Assembly: GCA_013398295.1 (NCBI GenBank) | Contig: VZSF01008501.1 | Location: forward strand, 119,713 to 183,712 | DNA from: Chionis minor | Taxonomy: Eukaryota > Chordata > Aves > Charadriiformes > Chionididae | DNA length: 64,000 bases | Direction of reading: 5' to 3' | Shown here: piece after piece, positions 23,721 to 35,869 of the stretch | Layout of the letters: every line of letters starts with the position of its first letter | How positions within the stretch are numbered: the first letter of the stretch is position 1 | The notes under the pieces: model-generated | The model's input: the letters and a program-made list of their open reading frames with translations, nothing else | Databases searched by the model: none | What the model was told of the DNA's origin: nothing | Program-made: the position numbers and the translations under genes

Positions 23721-24470
23721 GCAAGTATGCATTTCTCTGCCCTGAACTCTCACCAAAGACAGGTTTTATACCCTTCTAACAAAGCATCGACAGCTTTTTA
23801 TTGTGTCCAGCTGATAGAATTATATTTCAATGAAACAATATCATATAAGTTATGCATTTCACTGGGTATATTAAATAACCCCAAGAAGCTTGCTACTAAT
23901 TCGACTACTTCATCCTGCTCAAATTTATATATTTGTCTTTAACACTAGTGTTTCATTTGCATCTCATTGACGTTATTGTTTGTCAGGAACTAATTCTAAC
24001 GATCTTCGGATTCATCTGTTCTTTTTGCTTTGATCTCAGTGAAGTCCATCATAGGCAGAATAAAGGTTTGATCACGCGTGTACTTACACAATGACACACA
24101 TCTATGTTACAAGCATTTCAACACATACGTGGTGCAGGCTGCTTTCTGTAATGCCACTGTCTGAATTCATAAAACATATTTTCCTAAACCTTGCTATATA
24201 TGAAAATCTAAAAGAAAACTGGTGGATGAGGTATAAAGTAGAATCAGCAACACTTATCTAGGTAAAACGTTTTTATGGAAGTGTTTGTTTGATAAATGTT
24301 TTGCAAGTAAAATGAACAGTGGACTGGTGGGCTCTGTGAGTGAACCTCCTTGGGATTTATAGTTCTGACCGTATTTGGTGTTGGCGTAACCTGGCTCCCA
24401 CCAGAGTCAGTGATAAAACTCCTTTTGAATCAGAAGAGGCAGCAGAATGAACCATCACCCACATGCTTAA

Positions 24471-24495
24471 AAAATCCTGCTAGTTGCAGGATTTT
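24471..24495. repeat. Perfect 10-bp inverted repeat
   Basis: AAAATCCTGC and its exact complement GCAGGATTTT flank a 5-base spacer (TAGTT), giving a compact potential hairpin. It is too short for a microRNA precursor, and no flanking pairing was found. Confidence 0.6.
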
Positions 24496-24953
24496 GTCTG
24501 TCTCAGTCCTTCCAGTCCTTAAGTTTAGAAAGTTTATCACTCCTTTTTAAAAGAACAATTGTTTGTTTGATAGAACCAATATTCCCACCAAGTAAGGCCC
24601 TGAGGCGCACTATGGGAAGTTTCAGTGACTGACCCCAAAGGAAAAAGGCTTTCCTAGATTATTAGAAATCGTGTCACATCAGGAAGTTTATTTTCTTTAT
24701 TTAAAGAACCAAAGTACTAATAGGTCTTTTGGATTGAATTCAGCTCAGGAGTGATATTTTCTTACTTAATATGGATCGCTACTCATACTCATTTTAGTCT
24801 GAAAAGTCTGGATTATTAAATTTTTGCTTGGTGACTTGATGATTAATTTGTACCTCAACGTAAGAGTCATCCATTGTCTTTTTCCTTTTTTCCGATGAAA
24901 AGACAGAATGGATATGAACACCACAGTGCTAGTTTGTTTGGGGTTGGGGTTTG

Positions 24954-24971
24954 TTTTTTTTTTTTTTTTTT
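24954..24971. repeat. T18 homopolymer
   Basis: Eighteen consecutive T follow a GT-rich lead-in (GGGGTTGGGGTTTG). No recognisable retroposon precedes the complementary A-run on the other strand. Confidence 0.9.
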
Positions 24972-24999
24972 ATAGGTAATCCATTCTTCCAACTAGTAT

Positions 25000-26134
25000 G
25001 GGACAGTTATATTTATTCAATTTATGCAATTTAGTTGATGTTTTTTGTTTTTCAAAGAAAAAAATATATTTCAGTATATTGGGGTGGATTTCCATGAAGT
25101 CAGAAGCACAAGGCTGCACAGAAATACGCTGATTTTTCATATGCTCACCGCATTTCCATGCACAAATCAAATTAATTGTGTGTGTGTTTTTGCTTGGGGC
25201 CTTGTGCTTCTGTTTTAAAAGACGGGAGTCTCTTACTTTGTTTTATCTTAAAATAGTCTTTCTTAGGAATGCCTACAGATCACTTTGTCTCTCTGCAGCT
25301 CATATTTGCTGTGGGGTGCTAGTAGAGACAGTGCAAAAGTCAGGAATTAGTCTCCGTTTATGCTCTGGGACTGTAACAAAGCCTAAAGGTGCAATAGAGA
25401 CTTGATTCTACAAGTTCATAGTGCCTTTTATAGCCAGACTGAACTCAGCTGCCAACAAATCCTGCCAGATATCTTGGACCCCTTCTAAGAAAAAATAGGG
25501 AGAGAAAAATGCAGCAAGGGCAGCTGAACTGCGTTGAAACAGTGATGCTGTTCCTGTAACCAAGCGCATTTTATCTGAGAATGTAACCAAACATTTCTGG
25601 TGTACAGGGATTTTCACTCTGGTGTTTGGAGGGCAGTCAGTCTCCAAACTAGCGTAGGTGTGTGTGGTTTCTTGGCTTTTCTTAAAATACAGGCATAGTC
25701 TGTCCTAACTAGTGTCTGGTATGGCCAGAAATGCTAATATAATAGATGAAGTGTTCAAGGTTGAGGTAGTTAATGTTGCAGATGTAGAAACGGGAGCATA
25801 GGAATCGGCACGCTGTTTGGGACTGAGTTCAGCACAGAATATGGCCATGCATGGAAGGACAGATGGCTGGTATTCTTTGGTTGACATTGCAGATTGAATG
25901 GTTATATATCAGGCATACATGAGGGATCTGACAGAGCCATGTGAGAAGAGAAGAACATGAACTGACGCATCTCAGTGGGACTGACCTGAGAGAAGAGGAA
26001 AGCCAAAGAGACATGGGTCTGGCTGGGCGTCACGTTATCTCTGGGGGTGTCCTACGCTGTAATTACATGATTGAAACTAGGCCAGTTCTCTTTGCTCTCA
26101 ACGTTGTTTATTATTTTTATTGCTATTATAGTTA
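25000..26134. other. Non-coding stretch, no supported gene
   Basis: A strong + acceptor (TTTGTCTCTCTGCAG) lies near 25299, but the frames after it have no good donor before a stop. The other frames are short and overlap on both strands. Nothing else is visible before the LTR. Confidence 0.45.
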
Positions 26135-26139
26135 CTATC

Positions 26140-26499
26140 TGCCCTGGTTCCGGCAGGGACAGGGTTAATATCTGGCACAGCACAGGTATTCCACACCACA
26201 TGATGCCATTCCCAGTATTTAGAGGGAGCTAGCTGGGGAGGGGAGTTCCCAGTTTGGGAGCAGGCGGGACGGTCAGGGTCCGTCGGTGCGCGTCGGTACG
26301 GTACCCCCCCTATTTATACATTCCTCTGCCAGTACTATTGTTGTTGTTGCTTTGTCGATTTTTCTTTGTTATTCTGTTAAATTGCTTTTTATCTCAACCC
26401 ACGAGTTTTTGCCTTTTTATTCCAATTTTCCCTCGCCGCTGCGAGGTTTGGGTGAGCGGCCGTGTGGTTCTTTTTGCCGGCTGAGGCCAAACCATGACA
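26140..26499 (+). mobile_element. Solo LTR of an avian endogenous retrovirus (ERVL-like), 360 bp
   Basis: The element begins TGCCCTGGTTCCGGC and ends AAACCATGACA, the canonical TG...CA ends. It is flanked on both sides by CTATC (26135-26139 and 26500-26504), a perfect 5-bp target-site duplication typical of class III / ERVL integrases. Internally, GGGACAGGGTTAAT (26156-26169) and TCTCAACCCACGAG (26392-26405) match landmarks I know from bird LTRs. The promoter-like part has a degraded TATA (AGTATTTAGAG, about 26214-26224), and a second TATA-like stretch (TATTTATACA) follows a C7 run near 26311. No internal viral sequence is next to it, so it is a recombined solo LTR. Open frames crossing it are not genes. 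Confidence 0.93.
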
Positions 26500-26504
26500 C
26501 TATC

Positions 26505-28260
26505 ATTGAGTGCACTTTGCCAAGCTATAAACTGCAGCATTCTTGGTAACAGAATTCAGCATGTTTAGACTTCTTTCTACTCGCCCATCAGGTGAATCAC
26601 AGCTCATACTCGGGGTATCCTCACTTTGGCCTTTTCCTGCTCCCCTTGACCAGGGTGGAAGTGACGCTGGTGGGACTTGGCTGCTGAATAGCAGGAGTTT
26701 TGAGAAGAAAGTGGTTAGTGTAAACCTACCTAGGCTATTTTTCCTGATAGCACATGCCACTGAGAAATAATGACGTGGCCCTACGGACCATAGAGTATGT
26801 TAGTCTTTAACGTCCCTTGCTGATCACAGTGGAGCGGTGTTGTTCAGCGTTGGCAGACAAGGGTGGCTCATGTGTGAGCCGTGGAATTCATGATTTAATG
26901 CAGACAGTCCAGTGTTGTGCCTCGCTAGTAGGTGAGTGCGCTCTGAGTACTGCGTCATGGAAAACAGAGCATATCATCAAAGTGTGTGTTGTGTTCCTGG
27001 TTATATCCTGAAAGTTGAACTTGGCAGACAATTTTATGGAATAACTAGAGGAAGGTAGACTCCTATAAAATGACGCTGACGTGGATTGTGTTTCAGCAGG
27101 CACCCTTGGAGAGAGACATTCAGTTCCTAAGCTTTGCAGATACTGTGGAGAAGGAAAACACAACTGACTTGTAGGCTTCCAGCTACATGCACCATTTGTG
27201 GCAGTACTCGAATATAAATGCCAGATCTAAAATCTAGGACAGGAACAATCGTGAAATTATACCTGCACAAGCTGATATAATCAGTGTATTTGATCTGACA
27301 GGAAATTATTTCATGCAGATGGCTAAACTAAAATTGCCTCTTCCAAAGCTCCAAGAAACTGTTCCTTCAGAGTGTCCCTGCAGCTGGAAAGCTGAGTGCC
27401 AGAGCCTTCCAGGTTAGGCAGCTATGAAATAGCCTCAATCTTGCTACTGGTTCAGGAGATTACAAAGACAACTGTTGTGGTTATTAATAAGGTTCTGCAG
27501 AGGATAGTGCTCTTCCCTTCCAGCTCTGTAGGGCTGTGCTTTGCGGGGCAGTGTTACAGCTAAGCTACCTGAAAAACTGCAGCACCTGGTGCACAAAGGC
27601 ATGTGTTGGCTGTGGGTCAGGATCATAGTGTCGTTAAGGAAACGATACCTCTGTGTGACAAAACTGCAGAGAGGAAAGATTCCATTTGTGCTGATTATTG
27701 AACAACTCTCAGTACAGAATTTGGATCTGATTTTCCAAGGTGCACTCATCAGTTAGGAGTAGTTGTGTGTGACGGACACCACCGGAAATTGGACTTAGGA
27801 CCTGGGTGTAAGGGAAACGGATTTCCATCCCTGGATTGTCTCTGCATCTCACACGCGGGGAGAGCGGAGCCTGCCTCACTGGTCTGACTTAGAACAGTCC
27901 GTGACACCACCTGCACTGGGACTCCCTGGCACTGATAGCTGGAGGAGCTCATCAGGTTAGTTTCCTAAGTCTTGTGATTACTTAATTTTTATGTTTATTC
28001 CTTGCCTGAATCTGATTACCTTGATTACTGGATGTTATTGCCAATGCAAGCCTAGTATCTACATTAGCTTGAGGAAGGAAAACTCTTGCCAGTTTCCTTT
28101 GACAGTTCATCTTTTATTTGCCATCTGGTTGCTGGTATCAGGAGAAAACATGTTTTCCATCAGGAATAACAATTTTTTCCTGTAACGAACCACAGTATCT
28201 TCATTATGTGCTGCTGATTAATTGAGTGAGAGGTAAGACCTGTAGGATTCTTGGGGTTTT
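26505..28260. other. Non-coding stretch, no supported gene
   Basis: No recognisable product in any frame. A + donor-like AGTAG|GTGAGTGCG lies near 26930, but every frame upstream of it contains stops back to the nearest acceptor (CCTGATAG near 26748), so at best it is non-coding. Confidence 0.45.
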
Positions 28261-28264
28261 TTGA

Positions 28265-28307
28265 TTTTTTTTTTGGGGGGGGTGTGTGTGTGTGTGTGTG
28301 TGTTTTT
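28265..28307. repeat. T / G / (GT)n compound microsatellite
   Basis: A run of T is followed by eight G and then about eleven GT units, ending in TTTTTG. The compound tract is likely to vary in length between individuals. Confidence 0.92.
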
Positions 28308-28309
28308 GT

Positions 28310-29112
28310 ATTAGATATTTTTATTAGGACTGGCCAGTTGCCAGTTCAGCTAGTTGTACAAGAATAAGAAATAGTTTGCATGCCAAGTGTGTATATGTTA
28401 GATTTGGTTTTAGTATTAATGCTGCCTCTGCTGTTCGTAGAAAGTTCCTTGATGTGCCTGCTCAAATCTGCAGTACATTGAAAAGTTGCTTACACCTGGT
28501 CTCCACTGCTGATGGCATGATGCCTGTACGTATCTTACAGGAAAAGTATAGAGTCAGCAGTGGAAGAATTTAATCAGGATTCAGGAGTGGCCCATTGAGA
28601 GAGAGAACTGTGTTTAAATAGTGTAGTAATTGATTTGGGAAGGCTGCAAGGTAATCACTATAACTTTTTTCTTGGGTTGGGAAATTTAAATTCTTCTCTC
28701 GGTTACACAGATGATGCCAAATTACGCACCTCTCTCTTCCCACTCCCATTGTTATCTTCAGTGGCTCCGGTGGGTTTTTCTTGTTGTCATCAACCAGTGA
28801 CCTTACTTTATCTGGCAGAGGGGAATGCATTCCCTCCCTTGCTCCCTCCATCCAGTGCTCTCTGGCTCCAGAGAATTTGTCTGTCTGTTAATTCTCATTA
28901 TTAGCTCCACTGTATATTCCTGCAGCCTTCCTCTTTTAGCCTACTTTATGGCCACATTTCCTCTTGCCTTTGCTGTCTCTTTCTATCCATTTACATATTC
29001 TGAAAAAGTTCCCCGACCCTGCTGTTGTTACTGTTTATACAAGCTGGTTCACGTGAAGGAAATTAAGATGATGTTTAGCCAAACTGTCTCACTGCACATT
29101 TTAATTTTCTAG
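28310..29112. other. Non-coding stretch, pyrimidine-rich
   Basis: A good + acceptor (CTCTGCTGTTCGTAG) near 28440 opens a 43-codon frame, whose only donor is an unusual GTACGT near 28527. The stretch at 28680-29050 is pyrimidine-rich, and open frames there reflect that bias. Confidence 0.35.
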
Positions 29113-29171
29113 ATTTATGATAGAGCAGCTGTGGCTGAATCCCATTTGAAAAACTTTTGGGATTTTTTCCT
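29113..29171 (+). CDS. Candidate internal exon (plus strand), unidentified
   Basis: A strong acceptor (TTTTAATTTTCTAG) and a strong donor (TTTTTCCT|GTAAGTGTG) bound 59 nt that are open in only one frame: 19 codons plus two bases, starting at phase 0. The peptide includes AVAESHLKNFWDFF and looks helical. The two leftover bases fit the one-base start of the candidate exon at 41584-41670, so the two would splice in frame across a 12.4 kb intron. No protein family is recognised. Both splice sites are above average, but the exon is short and chance cannot be excluded. Confidence 0.27.
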
Positions 29172-29174
29172 GTA

Positions 29175-31258
29175 AGTGTGAAATTATATAAACCCTTGGA
29201 AGGGGAGAAAGATTTTATCTAACGCAATAACAGTAAAACCTGTTTATATTCAGGCTATTTGTAATACAAGACTGGTGCGTTCTTTCACCAGAAAATTTCT
29301 ACCTATAAGAACTGACATTCTGATCAGGATTAAATGTGTAGCTTTGTGTTTTAATACATGTAGATGGGCCGTATTTTGCAGTAAAACAAGCTTAGCAATG
29401 TCACAATGTTTCTTCCCTCTCTGCCAGATTTCATCTGGGAACAACAGTGAAGTGATGTGGACACAGCAAAAAGTGATATAGAATTAATTCCCAATTTATT
29501 ATTTTTAATGGGAACCTAGCACTTCCAGTTGTTTTCAGCAGCAGTTATGGCCTAGCTTGAGTGGGGTTTTTTAACATAAAAATACATACTAACCTGAGCT
29601 TCAGTTTAACAATATAGGAAATGGAAATGGGTGCTTTTAAAAGGAAACACTTCTACCTTCACAAACATTGTACGTCTGTATTGAACCAAGTAAAGAATAT
29701 ACTAAGGAACAAGAGAGTATAACATCCCCTTGAAATGAACAGAAACAGTAAGTTCTAAATAGGATTGATGATAAAGTAAAACTCTTCCACCTCCTCATGT
29801 CTTTTAACAACTTCAGCAGCCATCCAACTCTTCTACTTGCCATCAGTCGTGGCAAGCATGCAATATGTTTCTTACAATAAAGATATATCTTTGTTGCATC
29901 TTTTTGACAGTTCTTAGCATCTTCTCAGAAATTGAGGCAGGTCAGTCTTCAGCCTCGGGCAGAGATTGCGTAGTCTTGTCTGAGACGTCACTGCCTAACC
30001 CAGTAGTGATGATTCTAGCTTTTCTGTTACTATTCTTTCTAGAATGTCATAAAGGACTATTTTAATTTTTTTTTGTAACTTCAAAAAAGAAATTTTTTCT
30101 ACTTTTCCATTTCTTGTTTAAATGGAAGAGAACCAGTGGCATGAATAATGCCTGACACAAAGGAAGTGTCGACAAATCTTTTTACTGTTTGATTCTTCTT
30201 CCCAGCTGGTTGAGCAATTTCTGCTGATCCCCCAAGAAGAGGAGTGGAGGGAGCACTGCTGGACAGACAGCTTACACAAACGTAACCGTTTCAGTTGTGC
30301 TTTCACTGTTCCTGCGTTAGGAATGAGGGCTGTGCTCTCATTGAGAGCACAAGGCTCACACAGTGGCGTTTTCTGCTTTCTTGCATGCTGTTATTTTCTA
30401 ACCTGCCATTTCTGCTTCTGAAAAGAATCAAATAAACAAAGGCAACACAACCCCACTTCTTGGCACAGTCTTAATTATCATCACTGGTGGTGGAAAATAA
30501 GAAAACAATGCAAATGTATGATGAAAAGCAGAAAACTTTCCCTGAGGATCAGCCATCTACCTACTGTACTTGCTAGTGCCAGTTTGTTTCTTAAGCCATT
30601 TGCCTGTTTTGTTAAAGATACTGGAAACATCCCCAAATCCTTTGGTTGCTGACAATCCCAGGAAGATTTTGGGAAGTTGCCTTCAGAAGGCAGGGCACGG
30701 GGCCATTTTCTAGCAAATAATTTTGAGCCCAGCTGCTATAAGGATTTGTGTCTCCCTAAAAAGCCCCCAAACTGCTGTTCTTCCCCAGAAATTATACCTG
30801 ATCATTTTAGAATTAACTGAAGAGAGGGAGGTCATGTGCAGTTTGGCTAGCATACCGGGCAGACCTGAGCGTTGCTGAATCCTCTGTACATGCCCACGGG
30901 TTGCTCACAAGCTTGGCACAAAAGCCGAGCATCTCAGCCACCACCTGATGAAAAGCAGTCAGGCGTGAATTCTCCCCTCAATTAGTTGAAGGAAGTTACC
31001 TGTAGAAGGAGTTCAGGAGGGGACAGTACAGGAAGAGTGGATGTAAAGGGCAGTTTGGCTTTGTGTAGTCTTTCTTTGCCTAGTGAAGTATCCCGTTGAC
31101 ATCCAAAATATTTTAGGTACCATAAGAGACCTGTTCTCAAGAAGAGACCTTACAGGCTCCACAGTTCTGAAGTCTCAACAGAATGTGGGCATATGGCTGT
31201 TCTAAGTCATCACCATATGTGTGGTGAAGAAATGGACAGAGAAAGATAACCTTTTCTT
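29175..31258. other. Non-coding stretch, no supported gene
   Basis: A strong + acceptor (TTCCCTCTCTGCCAG) near 29427 leads into a 17-codon frame ending in a stop with no good donor. No further candidate was found. The inverted repeat at 30331 is listed separately. Confidence 0.4.
30331..30351. repeat. Near-perfect 21-bp palindrome
   Basis: TGTGCTCTCA and its exact complement TGAGAGCACA flank a single central T. Ten-bp arms with a one-base centre are unusual by chance. It could be a binding site for a dimeric factor or a local inversion duplicate. Confidence 0.7.
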
Positions 31259-31294
31259 AAAAAAAAAAAAAAAAAAAGAAAAAGAAAAAAAGAG
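31259..31294. repeat. A19 run with A-rich tail
   Basis: Nineteen A followed by GAAAAAG-type sequence. The bases before it do not resemble a known retroposed gene, and no flanking duplication was found, so it is called a simple repeat. Confidence 0.88.
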
Positions 31295-32658
31295 GAAACT
31301 GTAAGAGTGTTTTCATTGCTCAGCATTCATACTGCCACATAAGAGGGTAATAAAAATGTCCGTAAATTAATGGAATGGCAACCAGAATTTGGCTCCTGTT
31401 CATGTGAGAACATTGTGGAGGTTGTCAGGTGAGCTCCCAGGTTACAACTGTTCGAAACTAGAAAGTTCTCTTCAAGCTGAGTTTAACAGTTGTCCTTTGA
31501 ATCCTGCTGCCGCGTGTTCTGGTACTATGGGAGATGTAGTTTGCATTGGTTTTGTACTTCAGAAGGAGAACTATCAGTTTTATTACACTGCATCATTCAG
31601 TTCCAAGTATGAGTTTTAGCTGTGTACTGACCTTTTATATTTTATTTTGTTTTATTGCTGTTTGTGATGTGTGTGTGTGTTCTCAGTGTGTGTGGTTTAA
31701 AAGCTAGGTGCTGTGTCCTCTGTCCCTGTGAGATGGAGGGAGTGACAGAGCAATTAAAGAACCTGGGGAAGAAGAAAATACGACTGAGGGTCTGACTGGA
31801 GAAGGGATGCCGACAGTGTTCCACATGAGTTTGGGTAGAAAAAGGAAAATAAATTCAGACTATCTGGAGAGGTTTGTGAGGGAAAGGAGCACGAAACGCT
31901 TAACACCGTAAAGCTTAATTTATTAAGTGGACCAAGGAAGGCCTGAGCTGTGTTAGGAAAAGCAAAGACTAAAAGATGGACTAGAGCAGAAGGAGGCAAC
32001 ACGTCAAAGCAGATGAGTGTCGATGAATGGGGGAAGCCAGAAGAGACTTGCTTACAGAGTTGTTCTAATGAACCAGTCAGGCTCCTTGTCTGCTGTAGAG
32101 GAGGGAGAGCCTGAGTTACTTTTGGCAGACTCTGTGAGAAGGTATTGTTATAACTGGTGCTATTATTGATCCAATTAAAAATCACACTGTTTGTGGTGTA
32201 AGAGGGGGGGATGTCAGGCCTATTTCTGTTCTTTTTTTCTCTGGCTCTTTCCACTCCTCAAGAAATCGGAGTGATTATAGAAAGACACTGGAAGTTACAT
32301 TGGGCTCCATTGTATTTTGGCAATGCTTCTAGAACATGTGACTTTTCCCCTACATTTCTTTTTCCATAATCATTACACTGTGTCTGTGTATTCCTGACGG
32401 AGTTTCGGGGCGGTATTTGGTGTCACAGCTTAAACCCGCTGAGGTCACAGAGATGGAATTCCTCTTCATGCCCAGGTTCTGTGGTCAAACTCAAAATGCC
32501 TTTACACCACAAATGTAATGCTCTTGGAAGACTAAGTTACAGCACAGTTTCCTCCCAAATCATTCAAAATACAGTTGCAATTTGTAGCGAAGGAAAATAG
32601 GCAGACAGATCTGTAGCGATGACAGTGGGACATGAAATGTCATTTTGGGAAGTTTTTG

Positions 32659-32700
32659 AAAAGGAATGGGTGCTCATTAAAAAGGAATGGGTGTTCATTA
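32659..32700. repeat. 21-bp tandem duplication
   Basis: AAAAGGAATGGGTGCTCATTA (32659-32679) is followed directly by a second copy with one C-to-T change (32680-32700), indicating a recent local duplication. Confidence 0.88.
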
Positions 32701-33315
32701 GACGTCTGAAAATATTACGTGATCCCTTAAACATCTTTTGACCTTAACAAAACACTTGAGTTCCTCAGTGAGACTGATAAAGCATTGCTTTGTTATCTTC
32801 GTGTACCAGATACAAAATCCATGTGACCTTGTACTTTTAGGTGGAGCTAGGCAATTTATCACTGAGGAGGATCCCAATTTGAGTTTCTCTTCTAGGTTGT
32901 ACTTCTCTGTTTGTTACTGTGGGGACTAAAAACACAGGGATTGAAAATGGTGTCGCTGATTTTTATCATTGACATGACTGAATACTCTGTCCAAACTGCT
33001 TTTCAAGATGGTATTGATTTCTTTAACAAAACCTTGCTGCTTTACTGGAGAGACTGTTATCTGCACTTCCATGACTTCAGTCATTAGAAAGTGGTGTTTC
33101 AATGGCAAAGCCTCCTCTAACGACATCTGCTTGCCTATATTGACAATTACATATGGAAATGAAAGACCCTGTGAATAGGCTTACATTTATTCTGACACCC
33201 TGGGTAGGATTCACAATTTCCTGTCTCAGTGATCTGTAGTTAAAAATAAACTCAGAGCTGGCTGGCTGAGATTTAAATGAAAAGTTACTGCAACATAGCT
33301 AGATCAGTCCAGTGT

Positions 33316-33353
33316 AGTTTAGCATAAACTAATAAGTTTAACATAAACTAAGA
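33316..33353. repeat. 19-bp tandem duplication
   Basis: AGTTTAGCATAAACTAATA is followed directly by AGTTTAACATAAACTAAGA, two mismatches in 19 bases. Confidence 0.85.
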
Positions 33354-35837
33354 AGACGACAGCCATAGGCAGAGTGCCTCATTCCTGTTATTCCGTAGTG
33401 TTGCACTGCCCTTGTGAGATCAAGAGGGTATATAGAGCCTGGCAAGAAATGTCCAAATATCATCAGCTCTGACAGGGCAAATGCAAAGAAAAAGGTGGAA
33501 GAGTGTGGTCATTTTTATGAGCAGGAGCCAAGCTGGTTTGCAGACAGCAAAGCCAACGTTTGTTTCTGCCTCTAGCTCAGAGGAACACGAGGAGGACGCT
33601 AGTTATCGGTCTCTGCTGTGAATCATTGGCAGCTCTTCCTTTGCTGCGGGTGGTCTGGGTAGGAAAACCTCATCTTTGAGGGTCACACACGCAACAGGAA
33701 TTCCGAAATCTCGTGCTAGTGTGTAACAAGGCAGACGTGGTGCCGGGGCAGCAGGAAATGGTCCAGCAGAGTGTCAGGGTCCTAGTAGCGCTCATCTCCT
33801 CAGCAGCACGTGGTTACCTGCGAGACGGCTTTTAGTTCAAGTTCATAGCTGAGTAGAAAGAGACATGAATGGGCAGGGACTTAGATGTCTTGGGCTGGAT
33901 CCTCAGTCAGGGTCCTCCTCGAATGCTTTCAGTAATGAGGAGGAGAAAAAGTTTTCCTCTTTCCTTGCACCCTGCAATACAAATAGGGAAAGAAAAGAAA
34001 AAAGATTGTGTACCAATTAAGTGTAAAGGAAGTGCGAAAAAGAAACAAATACATTTTCCATGGCTTCTCCAATGTGATTTTGCAGAAAACGCAGAAATGC
34101 TTTCCCAGTGAATTAGCATTTGATGTACTTGTTTCTACATAATAAAATGTTAAAAAAATAGAAGCTTTAAATAATAAAAGAGGAAGAAATTTCTACTGGG
34201 GATAAGCAGAGTAGTCCCAAATTTAACTAATGTAATTGTACGTTCATTCTGGACCTTTGTCAACACACATTAAAAATACTTCATCAGTTTAACCCATTTA
34301 CTTTTCTAAGAGAATCCTGGGAGATCATTGCTGCTAAATGAATTAAGAGACACAGCCAGTCTAGAAAAGGAGCCTTTGAATGTTTAATTTTTCTGTTGCA
34401 TAATGCAGTGTGTGGCACACGTGTTGTCTCAGCAGACATCTTACGAAGCAGTAGCACGCTGACGGTTGAAATGGAGGGTGGTTTGTGTGCTTGTGTCGCC
34501 TTTGTTGGAGGCATATAGGTTTGGAGAGAATCCTGCAAATGCCACTACCTGGCCAGGGACTGCTCAGTGCAGAAAGTATTTATAGCATCTGCGCATGCCT
34601 AATTCTTCTGTTGTTTGTTAGTTGGTTTGTTTGTGGGGGTTTTTTGGCACCTGATCTGAACTCCATTAAAGACTGGAAACAGAGTTCCAGGCAACTTTGA
34701 ATCAGCCCTTTGATAAGGGCAGTGTGGATGAAGTGTCAAATTTTGTTCCTAATCCCCTCGTAGTTACACGTATTCCAGACTTCTCAGTTTACGAAGGAGC
34801 AGTGTTGCAGAGGGAAAGCTCTTATGAACTCTTGAACATAAAGTGAGGCAAAGACCGTAATTTTGTTACCACCAGAGTCTATTTTAAAATGCTTAAATAA
34901 ATGTTTCATATACTGGTAAAGCAAAATTATTTTTATACCCAAGGACAGAGGGAATATCTGCATTTGCATGAACTGGACATTAAAGAATTTTCTTCGTACG
35001 TATTTGAAATTTGGCAAACAACAATGTTTCACTGTGAATTTTAAGGATAATTTTACTAAGAAAATTTACACCTAGAAAGGGAAGAAAAGAATTTGTTAGG
35101 CATTTTTGGCAACTTACAGTTCTTGACCATTTTCAAAGAGCAGAAGTGGTACCTGCATCATACTGCACTTAAAAAACATCATAGAGGTGAGCCCAATTAT
35201 CTCAGAGGAGTATTTTCCTTACTTTCTTCATCTGGATGTTTTTCTGTACATAGCTGCACACTGCACAGGAAGAAGGGACAAGGTGTTCAGCTTGGGAGAG
35301 AATGGGAGATTTTCTGGTTGATAAACACTGCGTTTGCCATTTCTATCACGTAAGATGTACTTCGAAAAGTTTGACTTGATGAGAGTGTTCTGAGCTGTTT
35401 TATTCTGACCAACTGTTTGCTGCACTTCTGCTTTAGTTCTTCTCTTCAGGTACAAAGAAATAGTCCCCTGAGTCTATTATTTGGGGTCTGAAGGAAAAGA
35501 ACTAGAGTGGACTGACGGACGATCTAGCCAGGCGTTCTGCGTCATTGTTGATGTCATTGGCGGGCAGTTCAGGAGGCATCACATTATGCTTGCTTCTACT
35601 TTATTTGAACTATAAATAGAGAACTTGAGCCCTTATGAGTGAAATACTCTCCTTCACTGCCTTTAAATAACAGGTTTGCAGCTTCCTTCTGCCGCAGATG
35701 TCTGTCATAAGCAATGTGTTTGTCTTCAGGGATGTCTGTGCCTGTTGCAGACCTTTCACCAAGAGCTGAAGGAGATTGCTTAGCAGGTGTTACATTGCTG
35801 TTCTTCTTAAACTTAATCCAGTGCTTTCTTCTTTCCT

Positions 35838-35866
35838 CCCCCCCCCCCCCCCCCCCCTTTTTTTTT
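35838..35866. repeat. C20 run followed by T9
   Basis: Twenty consecutive C are followed by nine T. The minus strand therefore carries a G20 tract able to form a G-quadruplex. The tract length is unreliable with most sequencing methods. Confidence 0.93.
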
Positions 35867-35869
35867 AAA

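Larger units (their letters stand above)
18190..24950. other. Non-coding stretch, no supported gene
   Basis: The sequence looks intronic or intergenic. Two good + acceptors (CTTCTCTTCTCTTTTAG near 22246, GATTTTCTTTAG near 22191) lead into frames without usable donors. A locally GC- and CpG-richer patch at 23280-23720 is described separately. Small repeats are listed on their own. Confidence 0.45.
31300..35830. other. Non-coding stretch, no supported gene
   Basis: The second-longest open frame in the window lies here on the minus strand (31754-32254, 166 codons). It is rich in Ser, Leu, Pro and Thr, as expected from translating pyrimidine-rich DNA, and no domain is recognised. The other frames are short. 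Two small tandem duplications at 32659 and 33316 are listed separately. Confidence 0.4.

Noticed and set aside
26254..26549. Open frames of 76-87 codons
   Set aside because: They are inside or run out of the solo LTR at 26140-26499 and have no protein identity.
31200..31294. Retroposed gene or SINE ending in the A19 run
   Set aside because: No similarity to a known RNA or gene upstream and no flanking direct repeats.
31754..32254. 166-codon minus-strand open frame
   Set aside because: Its Ser/Leu/Pro-rich composition is what pyrimidine-rich DNA yields. No motif or convincing splice structure is present, and it ends in simple-repeat-like sequence.
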